Shown here piece by piece: positions 35,394 through 44,916 of a stretch of 64,000 nucleotides of DNA. The stretch comes from BAIKAL-G1 sp943370385 (GTDB taxonomy: Bacteria; Cyanobacteriota; Cyanobacteriia; PCC-6307; Cyanobiaceae), in the NCBI GenBank assembly GCA_943370385.1, contig CALRQT020000014.1:1-64000 (forward strand). The letters are read 5' to 3'. Position numbers and translations under genes: made by a program. The notes under the pieces are model-generated. The model ran no database searches. It saw nothing but the letters and a program-made list of their open reading frames with translations, and was not told the DNA's origin. Position 1 is the first letter of the stretch, and every line of letters starts with the position of its first letter.

Positions 35394-36215
35394 CTAGGGG
35401 GCAGGTTTTGACTGGGTCGTGTTCATCGGCGCCGGAACGGCACTGTTGCCGGGCACGGAGCCTGTGCTGGGCACCGATCCTGTGTTCGGGATGGGGGGCA
35501 CCAGCTGGGGTCCAGACGCGACCGGCTTTTGGCCCAAGGGGGCCTGGGGTTGGCTGGCTCCCTTCTGCTCCGCTGGGGCCTTGGGATCCACCGGAAGCTT
35601 GGTCGCCGGCGCAGCAGGCTCGGGCGAGGTGCTGGTGGCGGTGGCCCCCTCTGGCCAGCTGTCGCGATACACGTAGACATGGCCCAGGGCCCGGGTGCCG
35701 AAGCTGCGGCGCATCACCCGCCAACCGGGCTCGGCCACCAGCAGCAGGAAGCCATTGCCCTGGCCGCCCGTGCGCGCCACCACCATCTCGGGGCCGGCAT
35801 CGGGGCGGGTCGGCTGGGCCATCAGCAGGGTTTCCGCCGAGTCCTTCACGACGCTGAGGCGATAGACCGTGCCCAGGTCGGCTGTGCCGATCCGCAGGGA
35901 GTAGCCATTGCCATCGATGAAGCGGTTGCAGATGCCGGTGAAGTCGAAACTGGCCAGCAGGGGATCCACCACCGCCGGCCGGCTGCCGGACACCGCATAG
36001 CAAGGGCGCTGGGCGCTGCGCTGCTCGTAGATGTTGAGCTGGGCGCGACTGCCATCGCCAATCGGCGCCGCCACGATGATGAACTTGCCCTGGTCCACCT
36101 CCTGGGTGCTGAACATCGAGGCCTGGGCGCGGGCCTGGGGCGCCGAGGCCCAGCCGGCCGCCGTAAGACCAAGCAGCGAAAACAAAACAGCCAGGGGACG
36201 GACCAGGCGCGTCAT
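35394..36215 (-). CDS. DUF3747 family exported protein
   Basis: A 273-residue protein with a clear signal peptide (residues 1-30, ending RAQAS). The mature domain of about 150 residues has the DUF3747 layout (FSTQEVDQGKFIIVAAPIG; QLNIYEQRSAQRPCYAVSG; FTGICNRFIDGNGYSLRIG; GRVYRL-like strand) with two cysteines likely disulfide-bonded. The last 90 residues are Pro/Ala/Ser-rich and low-complexity. DUF3747 is a cyanobacterial family with no assigned function. The ATG at 36215 is chosen since the frame upstream lacks a signal sequence. Confidence 0.8.
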   Translation of the reverse strand: MTRLVRPLAVLFSLLGLTAAGWASAPQARAQASMFSTQEVDQGKFIIVAAPIGDGSRAQLNIYEQRSAQRPCYAVSGSRPAVVDPLLASFDFTGICNRFIDGNGYSLRIGTADLGTVYRLSVVKDSAETLLMAQPTRPDAGPEMVVARTGGQGNGFLLLVAEPGWRVMRRSFGTRALGHVYVYRDSWPEGATATSTSPEPAAPATKLPVDPKAPAEQKGASQPQAPLGQKPVASGPQLVPPIPNTGSVPSTGSVPGNSAVPAPMNTTQSKPAP

Positions 36216-36273
36216 GGTCAGGGTTCGGGCTAAGGGGAAATCGTAGAAGTGGCCCACCCCCAAACCAGCCCGA

Positions 36274-36465
36274 TCAGGCCGGTTGGTTGAGGCGGATCGC
36301 CACCACCAAGGCCACCAGGGTGCCGGGGATCGAAGCGCCCAGGATCCAACGGGTGGCGGTGACGCCCAGGTCAGGGTCTCCGTAGGCGAGTTCAAAGACG
36401 GAGCCTGTGGCGGCAATGCCCATCAGGCAAGCCAGGGCTAAAAACAGGCCAGCTAGGGGGTTCAT
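36274..36465 (-). CDS. Small two-helix membrane protein
   Basis: A 63-residue protein with two hydrophobic segments (about 4-24 and 38-58) separated by a short acidic/aromatic loop (FELAYGDPDLGVTATRW). It lies 20 bases downstream of def on the same strand. The clean membrane pattern and tight spacing support a real gene, but the family and role are unknown. Confidence 0.65.
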   Translation of the reverse strand: MNPLAGLFLALACLMGIAATGSVFELAYGDPDLGVTATRWILGASIPGTLVALVVAIRLNQPA

Positions 36466-36485
36466 CGGCTTGGGAATTCAGGTGA

Positions 36486-37091
36486 TCAGAGCAGGGAGCG
36501 AACATGGGCCCGGTCAAAGCCCTTCTCCTTGAGGCCTTCCTCCAGCCCCGCCCCATCGCTGACCCGATCAACAAACAACACGCCATTGAGATGGTCCATT
36601 TCGTGTTGGATGCAGCGGGCGAGCAGGCCATCGGCCTTGATCCGGCGGCTGCGGCCCATCTCGCAGCGGTAGCTCACCTCCACCACGCTCGGTCGCACCA
36701 CATCGAGGTACACCCCCGGAATGCTGAGGCAACCCTCTTCGTAGGTGCAGATCGAGCCCCCTTCGGCCGTGATTTCGGGGTTGATCAGCACCATGGGCGG
36801 GGTGGCTGGATTCTCAAGATCCAGGTCGATCACCAGCAGTTGCTGATGGACACCCACCTGGGGGGCCGCCAGGCCGATGCCCTTGGCGGCATACATGCTC
36901 AGCAACATCTGGCGGGCCAGCTCCCGCACCGATTCATCCACCTTGCCGATGCGCTTGGCCGGCGTGCGCAGCACCTCATCGCCCAGGGTGTGGATCGCCA
37001 TGGGCGGCGTGTCCAGGGGCTCCTTGGAGACATGCACCCCCTTGCTCGACTGCTCCGCCGAACGCGCCATCCTGGCGAAGCTGCTGGCCAA
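36486..37091 (-). CDS. def: Peptide deformylase
   Basis: A 201-residue PDF that removes the N-formyl group from nascent proteins. All three metal-site motifs are intact: GIGLAAPQVG, EEGCLSIPG and QHEMDHLNGVLF. Picocyanobacterial homologues carry a short N-terminal extension beginning M-(A/x)-x-S-F-A; here the matching codon is the TTG at 37091 (LASSFARMARSAEQ), which I take as start. The ATG seven codons later is the alternative. It is divergent from the S9 peptidase gene with a 55-base gap. Confidence 0.93.
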   Translation of the reverse strand: MASSFARMARSAEQSSKGVHVSKEPLDTPPMAIHTLGDEVLRTPAKRIGKVDESVRELARQMLLSMYAAKGIGLAAPQVGVHQQLLVIDLDLENPATPPMVLINPEITAEGGSICTYEEGCLSIPGVYLDVVRPSVVEVSYRCEMGRSRRIKADGLLARCIQHEMDHLNGVLFVDRVSDGAGLEEGLKEKGFDRAHVRSLL

Positions 37092-37146
37092 TGGAAAAAC
37101 CGTTCCGACTGGGGGCGATTCTAGGAGCCGCGGCAGACAACCACCG

Positions 37147-39330
37147 GTGACGCCAACCCCTGCAGGCCTGCCTGCGTCCACCGTGGAGGGACGCATCCCC
37201 AGCCTGCTGGAGCCCAAACTCCTGGCCGGCCAGTTGCACTGGCTGGAGCAGCGACCGGATCAACAGGGACGCACCACGCTGATGCGGCGCCCCTTTGGCG
37301 TGGAAACCGGTGGGGCCACTGCCAGCCCCCCGGCCGAGGAGCTGACCCCCGGCGGCTGGAACCTGCGCAGCCGCATCCATGGCTATGGCGGCGGGGCCTG
37401 CGCCCTGGGGCTGGTCCAGGGCCAGGCCATCGCCGTGTTTGTCGATGACCGGGACCGCTGCCTCTGGCGCCTGGACCTGGTCCCGGCCGGGGCCGCTCCA
37501 AACGAACCCATCCAGCTCACCCGGCCGGCCCCCCGGGCCTTCGGCGGTGGCCTGATCGATACCTGGCGCCAGCGCTGGATCGGCGTGGTGGAGGCTGACG
37601 GCCGCGACCAGCTAGTGGCGGTGTCCCTGCAGGGGGGCGAGCCGGTGACCCTGCACCAGGCCTCCGATTTCTGCGGTTATCCAACCCTGAGCCCCCGGGG
37701 CAGCCACCTGGCCTGGGTGGAATGGCAGCAGCCCTGCCTGCCCTGGGAGCGCAGCCAGCTCTGGCTGGGCTGCTTCGGGTCGGAAGGGACCGATGGCGCG
37801 GGCCTGGGCGAGGGGCTGACGGCCTGTCGCCCCGTGGCTGGATCGGACAACGGCAGCCGCCAGGCCATCTCGGTGTTCCAACCGCTATGGCTGAGCCCCC
37901 AGGCGGCACCAGAGGCAGCCAGGTCCACAGACGAAGCCCCGAGCCCAGGCCCGGTGGACGGGACCGGCGCTCCAGGGGCCCTGCCGGCCGATCTGCTGGT
38001 GGCCAACGATCGCAGCGGCTGGTGGAACCTGGAACGGCTGGTGGCGGCGGAGGCGCTCACGGCGGCCGACCTAGGGCCCTGCGCCAGCGCCGATGGGGAC
38101 GGCGAAACCGCCTGGGCCGAGTCCCCACCATCCGGCCCCAAGCCACCCCTGGCCTGGCAGCCGCTACTGCCGATGGAGGCGGAATTTGCCTCGCCCCAGT
38201 GGGTCTTGGGCCTCGCCACCACCGCCTGGGATGGCCGCCAGCTGGTGGCCGCCAGCTGCGTTCAAGGCAGCTGGCACCTCGGCCGGATCGACGTCAACAT
38301 CGACCCTGGCAGCGCAACGGGTCAGGTCCCTGGGAAGCCGGCCGATCCGGCCGCCCCAGCCCAGCCAGGCCGCTGGATCCCCTTCGATCTGCCCTTCAAC
38401 GACTTTGGCAGCCTTTGCGCCGAGAACGGCGCCCTGGCCTGCCTCGCCAGCGGGGTCACCAGCCCCTCCGGGCTGCTGGAGCTGGAGCTCGCCAGCGGCA
38501 CCTGGCGCCATAGCCCCGCCGCCGCCAGCCCCCTGACACCGGAAGCGATCAGCAAGCCGGAACCCCTGTGGTTTGCCGGCTTCGGCGGCGCCCCCACCCA
38601 CGCCTGGTACTACCCCCCAGCCGGCGGCCCCACGCCAGAGAGCCCCCTGCTGGTGAAGGGCCATAGCGGCCCCACGGCCATGGCCCGCTGCGGTCTCAAC
38701 CTGGCGATCCAGTTCTGGACCAGCCGCGGCTGGGGGGTGCTCGATGTGAACTACGGCGGCTCCACGGGCTTTGGCCGCGCCTACCGGGAACGACTCGATC
38801 GCCACTGGGGCCTGGTCGACAGTGCCGATTGCGCCGCGGCCGCCCTGGCGGTGGTGGCCGCTGGCAACGCTTCGGCCCAGCGCCTAGCGATCGAAGGGGG
38901 CAGCGCCGGCGGCTTCACCGTGCTGTCAGCCCTCTGTTTCAGCGATGTCTTCCGGGCGGGGGCCTGCCGCTACGCCGTGAGCGACCTGGAGGGCCTGGTG
39001 GCCGATGGCCACCGCTTTGAGGCCCACTACCTCGACAGCCTGGTGGGCCCCTGGCCGGAGCAGCGGGCCACCTACCAAGGGCGCTCCCCCCTGCACCACG
39101 CCGACCGCATCTCGGCACCGGTGATCTTTTTCCAGGGCCTCGATGACCAGGTGGTGCCCCCCGTCCAGACCGATTCCATGGCCGAGGCCCTGCGCAGTCG
39201 GGGTGTGCCGGTGGAAGTGCACCGCTTTGCCGGCGAGGGCCATGGCTTCCGCAGTGGCGCCGTGCGGGTGGCCGTGCTCGAGGCCACTGAAGCCTTTTTC
39301 CGCCACCACTTCGCCCTGGGGTGTGGCTGA
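37147..39330 (+). CDS. S9 family prolyl-oligopeptidase-like peptidase
   Basis: A 727-residue protein with an N-terminal beta-propeller-like region (LSPRGSHLAWVEWQQ-type repeats) and a C-terminal alpha/beta hydrolase. The catalytic triad is visible: nucleophile Ser in GGSAGGF, Asp in QGLDDQVVP and His in GEGHGF; NYGGSTGFGRAYRERL is also typical of S9C acylaminoacyl-peptidase-like enzymes. Several Pro/Ala/Gly-rich inserts (around residues 255-285, 310-335 and 385-400) make it longer than common cyanobacterial homologues. GTG start at 37147. Its TGA overlaps the ATG of gltS (TGATG). Confidence 0.85.
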   Translation: MTPTPAGLPASTVEGRIPSLLEPKLLAGQLHWLEQRPDQQGRTTLMRRPFGVETGGATASPPAEELTPGGWNLRSRIHGYGGGACALGLVQGQAIAVFVDDRDRCLWRLDLVPAGAAPNEPIQLTRPAPRAFGGGLIDTWRQRWIGVVEADGRDQLVAVSLQGGEPVTLHQASDFCGYPTLSPRGSHLAWVEWQQPCLPWERSQLWLGCFGSEGTDGAGLGEGLTACRPVAGSDNGSRQAISVFQPLWLSPQAAPEAARSTDEAPSPGPVDGTGAPGALPADLLVANDRSGWWNLERLVAAEALTAADLGPCASADGDGETAWAESPPSGPKPPLAWQPLLPMEAEFASPQWVLGLATTAWDGRQLVAASCVQGSWHLGRIDVNIDPGSATGQVPGKPADPAAPAQPGRWIPFDLPFNDFGSLCAENGALACLASGVTSPSGLLELELASGTWRHSPAAASPLTPEAISKPEPLWFAGFGGAPTHAWYYPPAGGPTPESPLLVKGHSGPTAMARCGLNLAIQFWTSRGWGVLDVNYGGSTGFGRAYRERLDRHWGLVDSADCAAAALAVVAAGNASAQRLAIEGGSAGGFTVLSALCFSDVFRAGACRYAVSDLEGLVADGHRFEAHYLDSLVGPWPEQRATYQGRSPLHHADRISAPVIFFQGLDDQVVPPVQTDSMAEALRSRGVPVEVHRFAGEGHGFRSGAVRVAVLEATEAFFRHHFALGCG

Positions 39331-40907
39331 TGGGGCCCCTAATGGCAACGATCTGGGGGGCCCAAGGGGGTGGGCAGAGTCCCGTTCGGCTGACGGAATT
39401 GGTGACCCACACCTGGCCCGATCAGCTCGCCAAGCCCCTGGCAACCCTTGTTTCGGCCTTGGGCCCCTGGCTGAACCCACCGTTCTTGCTCTGGTCGGCA
39501 GCCGTGGCCTCCCTGCCGAGCTGGCTGCAGGAACCGGCCCGGGCCCTGCCCTGGCTGCTGCTGGCGATGGCCGCTCTGACGGTGTTGCTGGGCCTGGGTC
39601 GGGCGATCGGCCAACGGCTCCAGCTCAAGCTGGTCGGCATCCCCGAGGCCCTGGTGGCCGGCCTGATCGGCCTGGCCCTGGCCCCCTCCGGGCCCCTGCC
39701 CCTGCTGCCGGCACCCGTGATGCAGCTCTGGGCCGACCTGCCCCTGGTGCTCTTGACCCTGGTGTTCGCCACCTTGTTGCTGGCCAAGCCCCTGCCGAAG
39801 CTGGCGGGGCTATGGCAACCGGTCTCGGCCCAAGTGCTGCTGTCCCTGACCCTGGCCTTTGGCCAGTTTCTGGTGGCGGGCCTAGCGGTGTTACTGCTGC
39901 TCCAACCCTGGCTAGGGGTGAGCCCGCTGATGGCCTGCCTGATCGAGGTGGCCTACGAGGGCGGCCATGGCTCCGCCGCCGCCATGGGGCCCAGCTACGC
40001 CAGCCTGGGTTTTCCCGCCGGCGAAGCCCTGGGGTTAGCCCTGGCCACGGTGGGGCTGTTGACCTCCACCCTGGTGGGCGGCGTTCTTGTGGTGGTGGGC
40101 CGCAGCCGGGGCTGGACCAGCGCCTGGCCGGACCCAGCCGCTGCAGGGCCAATCGGCGCCGCCGGGGCAGGCCCCAGTGCCCAGGACGAAGCGATGGGGT
40201 CCAAAGTTGCGCCCCAGGGGCCCCTGCAAACCCTGGCCGCCTGGGCCGTGAATCTGGCCCTGGCCGGGGTGGCGGTGCTGGTGGGCGTGGCCCTGTTGGC
40301 CCTACTCCGCGGCCTGGCCGAGCGCACCGGCGGCGGCTTCGCCCTGGTGATCGATGCCCTGCCCGTGTTTCCCCTAGCCCTGGTGGGCTCGATCCTGGTG
40401 CGACTGGTGCTGGAGCGCCTGCACCTAGACGGCTGGGTGTCGGCGCCGATCCAGGGCCAAACCGGCACCCTCTCGGCCGACCTGCTGATCACCGCCGCCA
40501 CGGCGGGGCTGGATCTGGCCCTGCTGCGCCAGGACTGGCTGCCCCTGACGGTGCTGTCCCTGGCCGGGTTGCTTTGGAACCTGGCGGTGATTTTGCTGCT
40601 GGCACCGCGAATCCTGCCCAAGGACTGGTTTGAACGGGCCGTGATCGAATTCGGCCAGGCCACGGGCGTGGCGGCCAGCGGCCTGCTGCTGCTGCGCATG
40701 GCCGATCCGGACGACCGCAGCGAGGCCCTGCAGGCCTTTTCGATCAAACAACTGCTGCTCCAACCCCTGCTCGCCGGCGGCGTGATCACGGTGGTGGCCC
40801 CCCTGGCGATTGCCGGCTGGGGCCTGCCCGCCTGGACCGCCCTGTGTTTTGGCCTGGTGGTGATCTGGGCCAGCCTGGGGCTGGCCCTAGCCAGCCGACG
40901 GGCCTAG
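39330..40907 (+). CDS. gltS: Sodium/glutamate symporter-like membrane protein
   Basis: A 525-residue protein with ten or more membrane segments. The family signature YEGGHGSAAAMGPSY and a second-half counterpart (GLDLALLRQDWLP ... NLAVILLLAPRIL) fit the GltS Na+/glutamate symporter fold. A hydrophilic loop (about 255-290) separates the two halves. The first 45 residues are an extra polar segment. Substrate assignment follows the family; glutamate uptake in this organism is inferred. The ATG at 39330 overlaps the stop of the S9 peptidase by one base, so the two are coupled. Confidence 0.85.
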   Translation: MGPLMATIWGAQGGGQSPVRLTELVTHTWPDQLAKPLATLVSALGPWLNPPFLLWSAAVASLPSWLQEPARALPWLLLAMAALTVLLGLGRAIGQRLQLKLVGIPEALVAGLIGLALAPSGPLPLLPAPVMQLWADLPLVLLTLVFATLLLAKPLPKLAGLWQPVSAQVLLSLTLAFGQFLVAGLAVLLLLQPWLGVSPLMACLIEVAYEGGHGSAAAMGPSYASLGFPAGEALGLALATVGLLTSTLVGGVLVVVGRSRGWTSAWPDPAAAGPIGAAGAGPSAQDEAMGSKVAPQGPLQTLAAWAVNLALAGVAVLVGVALLALLRGLAERTGGGFALVIDALPVFPLALVGSILVRLVLERLHLDGWVSAPIQGQTGTLSADLLITAATAGLDLALLRQDWLPLTVLSLAGLLWNLAVILLLAPRILPKDWFERAVIEFGQATGVAASGLLLLRMADPDDRSEALQAFSIKQLLLQPLLAGGVITVVAPLAIAGWGLPAWTALCFGLVVIWASLGLALASRRA

Positions 40908-40985
40908 GAGCCGGGGGATCGAACCAGGCCACTCTCGAACCCAGACCCTTGATCCCGCAGCATCGCCTTGGCGCTGGGCCGCCCC

Positions 40986-43097
40986 TCAGCGCACCATCGC
41001 CGCCACGTTGCCGCCATCCACGGTGAGCACCACGCCCGTGCTGCGCTCCAGCAAGGCCAAGGACACGAAGGCTTCGGCCACATCGCTGGCCCGCACCTCC
41101 CGGGAGAGCAGGTTGCCGGCCATGTAATCGGCCTCGCTCAGGCCCCGGGCGGCAGAGCGGGTGCGGATCATGGCGTCATCGAGTAGGCCGGTGCGGATGC
41201 GGTCGGCATTGATCGCATTGGAGCGGATCCCTTCCGCTCCGCCTTCGAGGGCGTACTGGCGCATCAGGGCCAGCAGGGCCGCCTTGGCGATGCCGTAGGC
41301 GCCGAAGTTGGGGCCCGGATTCAGGGCCTGCTTGCTGACGTTGAACAGCAACTGGCCCCCCAGCACCGGCCGGCTGGCGGCCTGGCCGGAATCTCCCGAA
41401 TCCTGGGCCCTAAACACGGCCATGACCGCCTGGGCCACGGCCTGATGGGCAAACAGATTGAGCTCGAAACTGGCGCGCAGATCAGCCTCGGGAAGGCTGG
41501 CCATGGCCCCGCTCCAAGCGGCCCCGGCATTGCTCACCACCAGATCCAGGCCGCCGAAGCGGGCCAGCACCTGGTCCATGGCATGCCGCAGGGCCGCCGG
41601 ATCGGTGAGGTCGCAGGCGAGGGCCAGGGCTTGGCGGCCGCAGGTTTTGGCCGTGGCGGCCGCGCTCTCGCCATCGCGATCGAGCAGGGCCAGCTCCGCC
41701 CCTTGGGCCGCAAAGGCCCGGGCCGTGGCCGCGCCGATGCCGCCGCCGGCACCGGTCACCAGCACCACCTGGCGAGCCAGGGGCTTCTCGCTGCCCTTGC
41801 CGAGCTTGGCCTGCTCCAGGCTCCAGTACTCCATGGCAAAGGTGTCGGCCTCACCGACGGGCTCGAAGCGGCCCACGGCTTCCGCCGCCAGCAGGGTGCG
41901 GGCCCAGGCCAGGCCGATGTCGGCTGCCACCGAAGCGTCTGCCGCACTCTTGCCGATGCCGACCAGGCCCAGGCCCGGGATCGCCACCAGCCGCGGCAGG
42001 GGATCCAGGGGACTCTTGATGCCGCCGGCCCGGGCGTTCTGGCGCTCGAAGTAGGCCTGGTAAGCGGCGACATAGGCGCCCAGGGCCTGCTCGATCTGGG
42101 CGGCGGTGGGCGCGGCGGGCACCACCAACGGACGGGCCTTGGTGCGGATCACATGGTCGGGGGTGGCGACGCCGCGGCCAGCCCACTCGGCCAGGCGGGG
42201 ATCGTTCACCAGCTCCAGGGCCTGGGGGGTGGCCCGCAGGTCGAGCAGCCAGCGCAGCGGCGCCCCTTGGGCCTCGGCGGCCCGGCCCAGGGCCCCCCGC
42301 AGCAGCGGCAGCACAGCCGCCGCAGCGCTTGGGGGCGCCGGCACGGGGGCTGGTTGGCTGGGAGCTTGGGCGCCCTGGGCCGACTCAATGCGCTCCTCGG
42401 CTTGGCGCACCAGCGCAATCATCCGTTCGTAGCTCTGTTTGGCCGTGGCCCCAAAGGAGAAGAGGCCGTGCTTGAGCAGCACCATGCCCTCGAGCTCGAT
42501 GCCCTGGGCGGCGGCCCTGGCGGCCGCCTGCTCGTAGGCGGCGGCGGCCGCCAGGGCCAGGTCAAAGCCGGGCATCACGTAGGGCACCAGGGCAACCCGA
42601 TCGCCATACACCTGGCGGCAGATCGCTTCGGCATCGGGCTGGTCGGCCAGGGCCAGCAGGGCGATCGAATGGGTGTGGTCGACGTAGGCGTGGGGCAGGA
42701 AGGCATGCAGCAGGGCCTCCACCGACGGGTTGGGGGCGGCCGGATCGATCAGGTTCTGGCGCTGGGCCGCCACCATTGCCTCATCGCTGAGGCTCTCCAG
42801 GGCCCGCAGGGCCTGCAGGGGCTCGAGGCGCACGGCCGGATGGCCGGGGGGCTCGATCGTTGCCAGGTCCCAGCCCGATCCCTTCACGCACAGCACGGGG
42901 ATCGTTTCGCCCAGCAGCCCCGTCACCGTGGTTTTGACCGAGGTGTTGCCGCCGCCATGGAGCACCAGGTCCGGATCGGCCCCGAGCAGGCGGGCCGAGT
43001 AGGTGCGCAGGGCCAGGGCCTCCGCCACCCCCTGGGCCCCATAGGCCGCCACGGCCTCGGCGGCGGCGGCGTCCGACCAGCGGTTAAGAACGGGCAT
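40986..43097 (-). CDS. Bifunctional class II aldolase / short-chain dehydrogenase
   Basis: A 703-residue fusion. Residues 1 to about 430 are a class II aldolase domain of the rhamnulose-1-phosphate aldolase kind (LHGGGNTSVKT, KGSGWDLATIEPPG, VDHTHSIALLALA). Residues about 440-703 are a classical SDR with the nucleotide loop VTGAGGGIGAATA, NAGAAWSG and the YGIAK catalytic pair. Such fusions act in deoxy-sugar (rhamnose, fucose-like) catabolism, aldol cleavage and lactaldehyde oxidation, but no kinase or isomerase of such a pathway is nearby. An Ala/Pro-rich linker sits near residue 250. ATG at 43097. Confidence 0.87.
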   Translation of the reverse strand: MPVLNRWSDAAAAEAVAAYGAQGVAEALALRTYSARLLGADPDLVLHGGGNTSVKTTVTGLLGETIPVLCVKGSGWDLATIEPPGHPAVRLEPLQALRALESLSDEAMVAAQRQNLIDPAAPNPSVEALLHAFLPHAYVDHTHSIALLALADQPDAEAICRQVYGDRVALVPYVMPGFDLALAAAAAYEQAAARAAAQGIELEGMVLLKHGLFSFGATAKQSYERMIALVRQAEERIESAQGAQAPSQPAPVPAPPSAAAAVLPLLRGALGRAAEAQGAPLRWLLDLRATPQALELVNDPRLAEWAGRGVATPDHVIRTKARPLVVPAAPTAAQIEQALGAYVAAYQAYFERQNARAGGIKSPLDPLPRLVAIPGLGLVGIGKSAADASVAADIGLAWARTLLAAEAVGRFEPVGEADTFAMEYWSLEQAKLGKGSEKPLARQVVLVTGAGGGIGAATARAFAAQGAELALLDRDGESAAATAKTCGRQALALACDLTDPAALRHAMDQVLARFGGLDLVVSNAGAAWSGAMASLPEADLRASFELNLFAHQAVAQAVMAVFRAQDSGDSGQAASRPVLGGQLLFNVSKQALNPGPNFGAYGIAKAALLALMRQYALEGGAEGIRSNAINADRIRTGLLDDAMIRTRSAARGLSEADYMAGNLLSREVRASDVAEAFVSLALLERSTGVVLTVDGGNVAAMVR

Positions 43098-43800
43098 GGG
43101 CGGGGGCTGGCGGCGCAGCCGGGAGGCTAGGGGCAGATGGGTCTATCGCCTAGGCCAATGCCCAAACCGCAGGCCGAGAAAGCCAGGATTGCTTGGCCTA
43201 ACTGCAGTTCACGCAAATCTGCTCCCGAGGGTTTTTGGGAAACAACAGGACTGATGGCGTGAAAACGCTCTGCATAGGGGATTGGTTGGGCCCAACAACG
43301 AATCAGCACCCGCCCAAACCGCTGTTCAAAAGTCAATCTTTTTCCAGGCGCACCCTCTCGGTTGATTGGCAGGACAACAACGATGATGTCCATGGGCGAA
43401 GGCTGGGTGCCGGAGTTCAGATGGACTGGAGCAGACATCACCAATCCAGGCCCGCTAACAACCAGCCCCAGGCCCAGCCAACTGCGACCAAAAGTTTTCT
43501 GCGGACCAGGGGGGAAAGCCCACAGGATTCATGATGCTGGCACTCAATTGTGCGCCGTAGCAAGTATTGGCTCGCACTCCGCTTCAAGATTACCGATACT
43601 TCAATGCACGCAATTGGACCTGCCTAAAAGCAAACAATGGCGCAAAGATAGATATCGCGAAGGAATGAGCCTACCCCAATACAGCGGAAAATAAAAAACT
43701 ACAATTCAACCAAACATCAACCATATGCCAACAACTGGGCCTTCAAAAAAATTTAATCAATTCAATCAAACAATTAAACTCAAATCCCAGCATTCCCGAT
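43098..43800. other. AT-richer intergenic gap, no gene identified
   Basis: These 703 bases separate frp from the aldolase/SDR gene. GC content falls markedly, especially in 43530-43800, which has runs such as CAAAAAAATTTAATC. Two short frames (minus 43127-43444 and plus 43362-43694) show no recognisable motif, signal peptide or good ribosome site. It may contain the aldolase promoter and decayed sequence. Confidence 0.6.
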
Positions 43801-44133
43801 CTAGAATTTGGACATAGCCGTAATCTTGGCAATTTTCTCAACCTCGAGCCCTGACAATTCATCGAGGTTTAGAAATTTATCTTTCACCAAACTGGCAAAT
43901 ACAAATAAGATGCCATCAAGACGAAAATCAAAATGGCCCTCGATCGAATGGCGCTGGATACTGAGAAAGTCGTGGAGCTGCCAGAGATCCTCTGCGCCCT
44001 GAAGGGCCCCGACCCGCTCCCGCAGGGCTTCGGTCAACTGGGCAATCGCGCGGCCATAGGCCGTATCAAAAGCCTGCTTGGCGATGGCCTGCTCCTGATC
44101 TGTCCAGCCCGCCAAAACCGTTTCCATCGTCAT
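43801..44133 (-). CDS. frp: Fluorescence recovery protein
   Basis: A 110-residue, mainly helical protein matching FRP: WTDQEQAIAKQAFDTAYGRAI at the start, the conserved LWQLHDFLSIQRHSIEGHFDFR core and LDELSGLEVEKIAKI at the end. FRP binds the C-terminal domain of active (red) OCP, speeds its return to the orange form and detaches it from the phycobilisome, ending energy quenching. The start is only three bases from the crtW stop, so it is the last gene of ocp-crtW-frp. An ATG two codons later is an alternative start. Confidence 0.93.
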   Translation of the reverse strand: MTMETVLAGWTDQEQAIAKQAFDTAYGRAIAQLTEALRERVGALQGAEDLWQLHDFLSIQRHSIEGHFDFRLDGILFVFASLVKDKFLNLDELSGLEVEKIAKITAMSKF

Positions 44134-44136
44134 AAA

Positions 44137-44916
44137 TCAAGTTGTTAGGGACGCTATCGCACCATCTTGGCTGGCGCGAGGGACAGGGGCCAAGAGGCAA
44201 CCCGATGCATCGGACCGTCGCTGGGCAGGCAAGGCAAACCAGGGCAAACCTGGCGATTGATGGTGCTCACGGTGGTAACCGAAGTGATAGCAGGCCAGGA
44301 ACGATAACCAGACCGGCAGATCAAGGCTGCGGGCCTGGTGGCCAGGCCCCAAGGCCAGCCCAGCCCCCCGGTGGGGCAAATAGGTGCCAAAGGCAAACAG
44401 TTGCAGCGAACTGAGGACCAGGGGAACAATGCAAACCAGACCCACGGCCACTCCGGGAGTGGTGGAGTGGGGCCAGGCGAATAGCAGACATGCAGCCCAG
44501 CTTGCTAGCAGGGCGGCCATCTGACCAGCCGCCAAATAGCCCGCCATGAAACGGCCGTACCAGGCCAAGGGCCCGGCCCCCGCCAGCACATCCGGATCAT
44601 GGCAACTACCCGGGGCCCGGTGGTGCAGGCGATGGTTGCGCAGGCAGCGCTCGTAGGGCAGGCAGGCATAGAGGGCCAAAGCCAGTTGCCCCAGGCGCTG
44701 ATTGGCACCAGCACGCAGGGGCAACAAAACGCCATGCATGGCGTCGTGGCCAACAATGAACAGTCCCGTTTGCAGAAACGTTCTTAGCCCAATCGCCAGC
44801 ACCACCAGGGCCAGGGGCTGGCTAGCCAGATCCACGCTCAACAGGGCCAGCAGGGACAGCAACCAAGCCGCCGTGATGGCGGCAGCGAGCACCAACCCCG
44901 TGCCGGTCTGGCTCAA
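44137..44916 (-). CDS. crtW: Beta-carotene ketolase CrtW
   Basis: A 259-residue membrane di-iron enzyme of the fatty-acid-desaturase superfamily. The histidine boxes are visible: GHDAMHG, NHRLHHRAPG and FGYHREHHQSP. CrtW adds 4-keto groups to beta-carotene, giving echinenone and canthaxanthin, the ketocarotenoid chromophores required by OCP. The TTG start at 44916 overlaps the ocp TGA (TTGA), and frp follows three bases after its stop, so pigment supply and photoprotection are co-expressed. Confidence 0.93.
   Translation of the reverse strand: MSQTGTGLVLAAAITAAWLLSLLALLSVDLASQPLALVVLAIGLRTFLQTGLFIVGHDAMHGVLLPLRAGANQRLGQLALALYACLPYERCLRNHRLHHRAPGSCHDPDVLAGAGPLAWYGRFMAGYLAAGQMAALLASWAACLLFAWPHSTTPGVAVGLVCIVPLVLSSLQLFAFGTYLPHRGAGLALGPGHQARSLDLPVWLSFLACYHFGYHREHHQSPGLPWFALPAQRRSDASGCLLAPVPRASQDGAIASLTT

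Noticed and set aside
43127..43694. Two overlapping frames of about 105 residues in the AT-rich gap.
   Set aside because: There is no good start, no recognisable motif and no neighbour coupling; composition and codon use look random.
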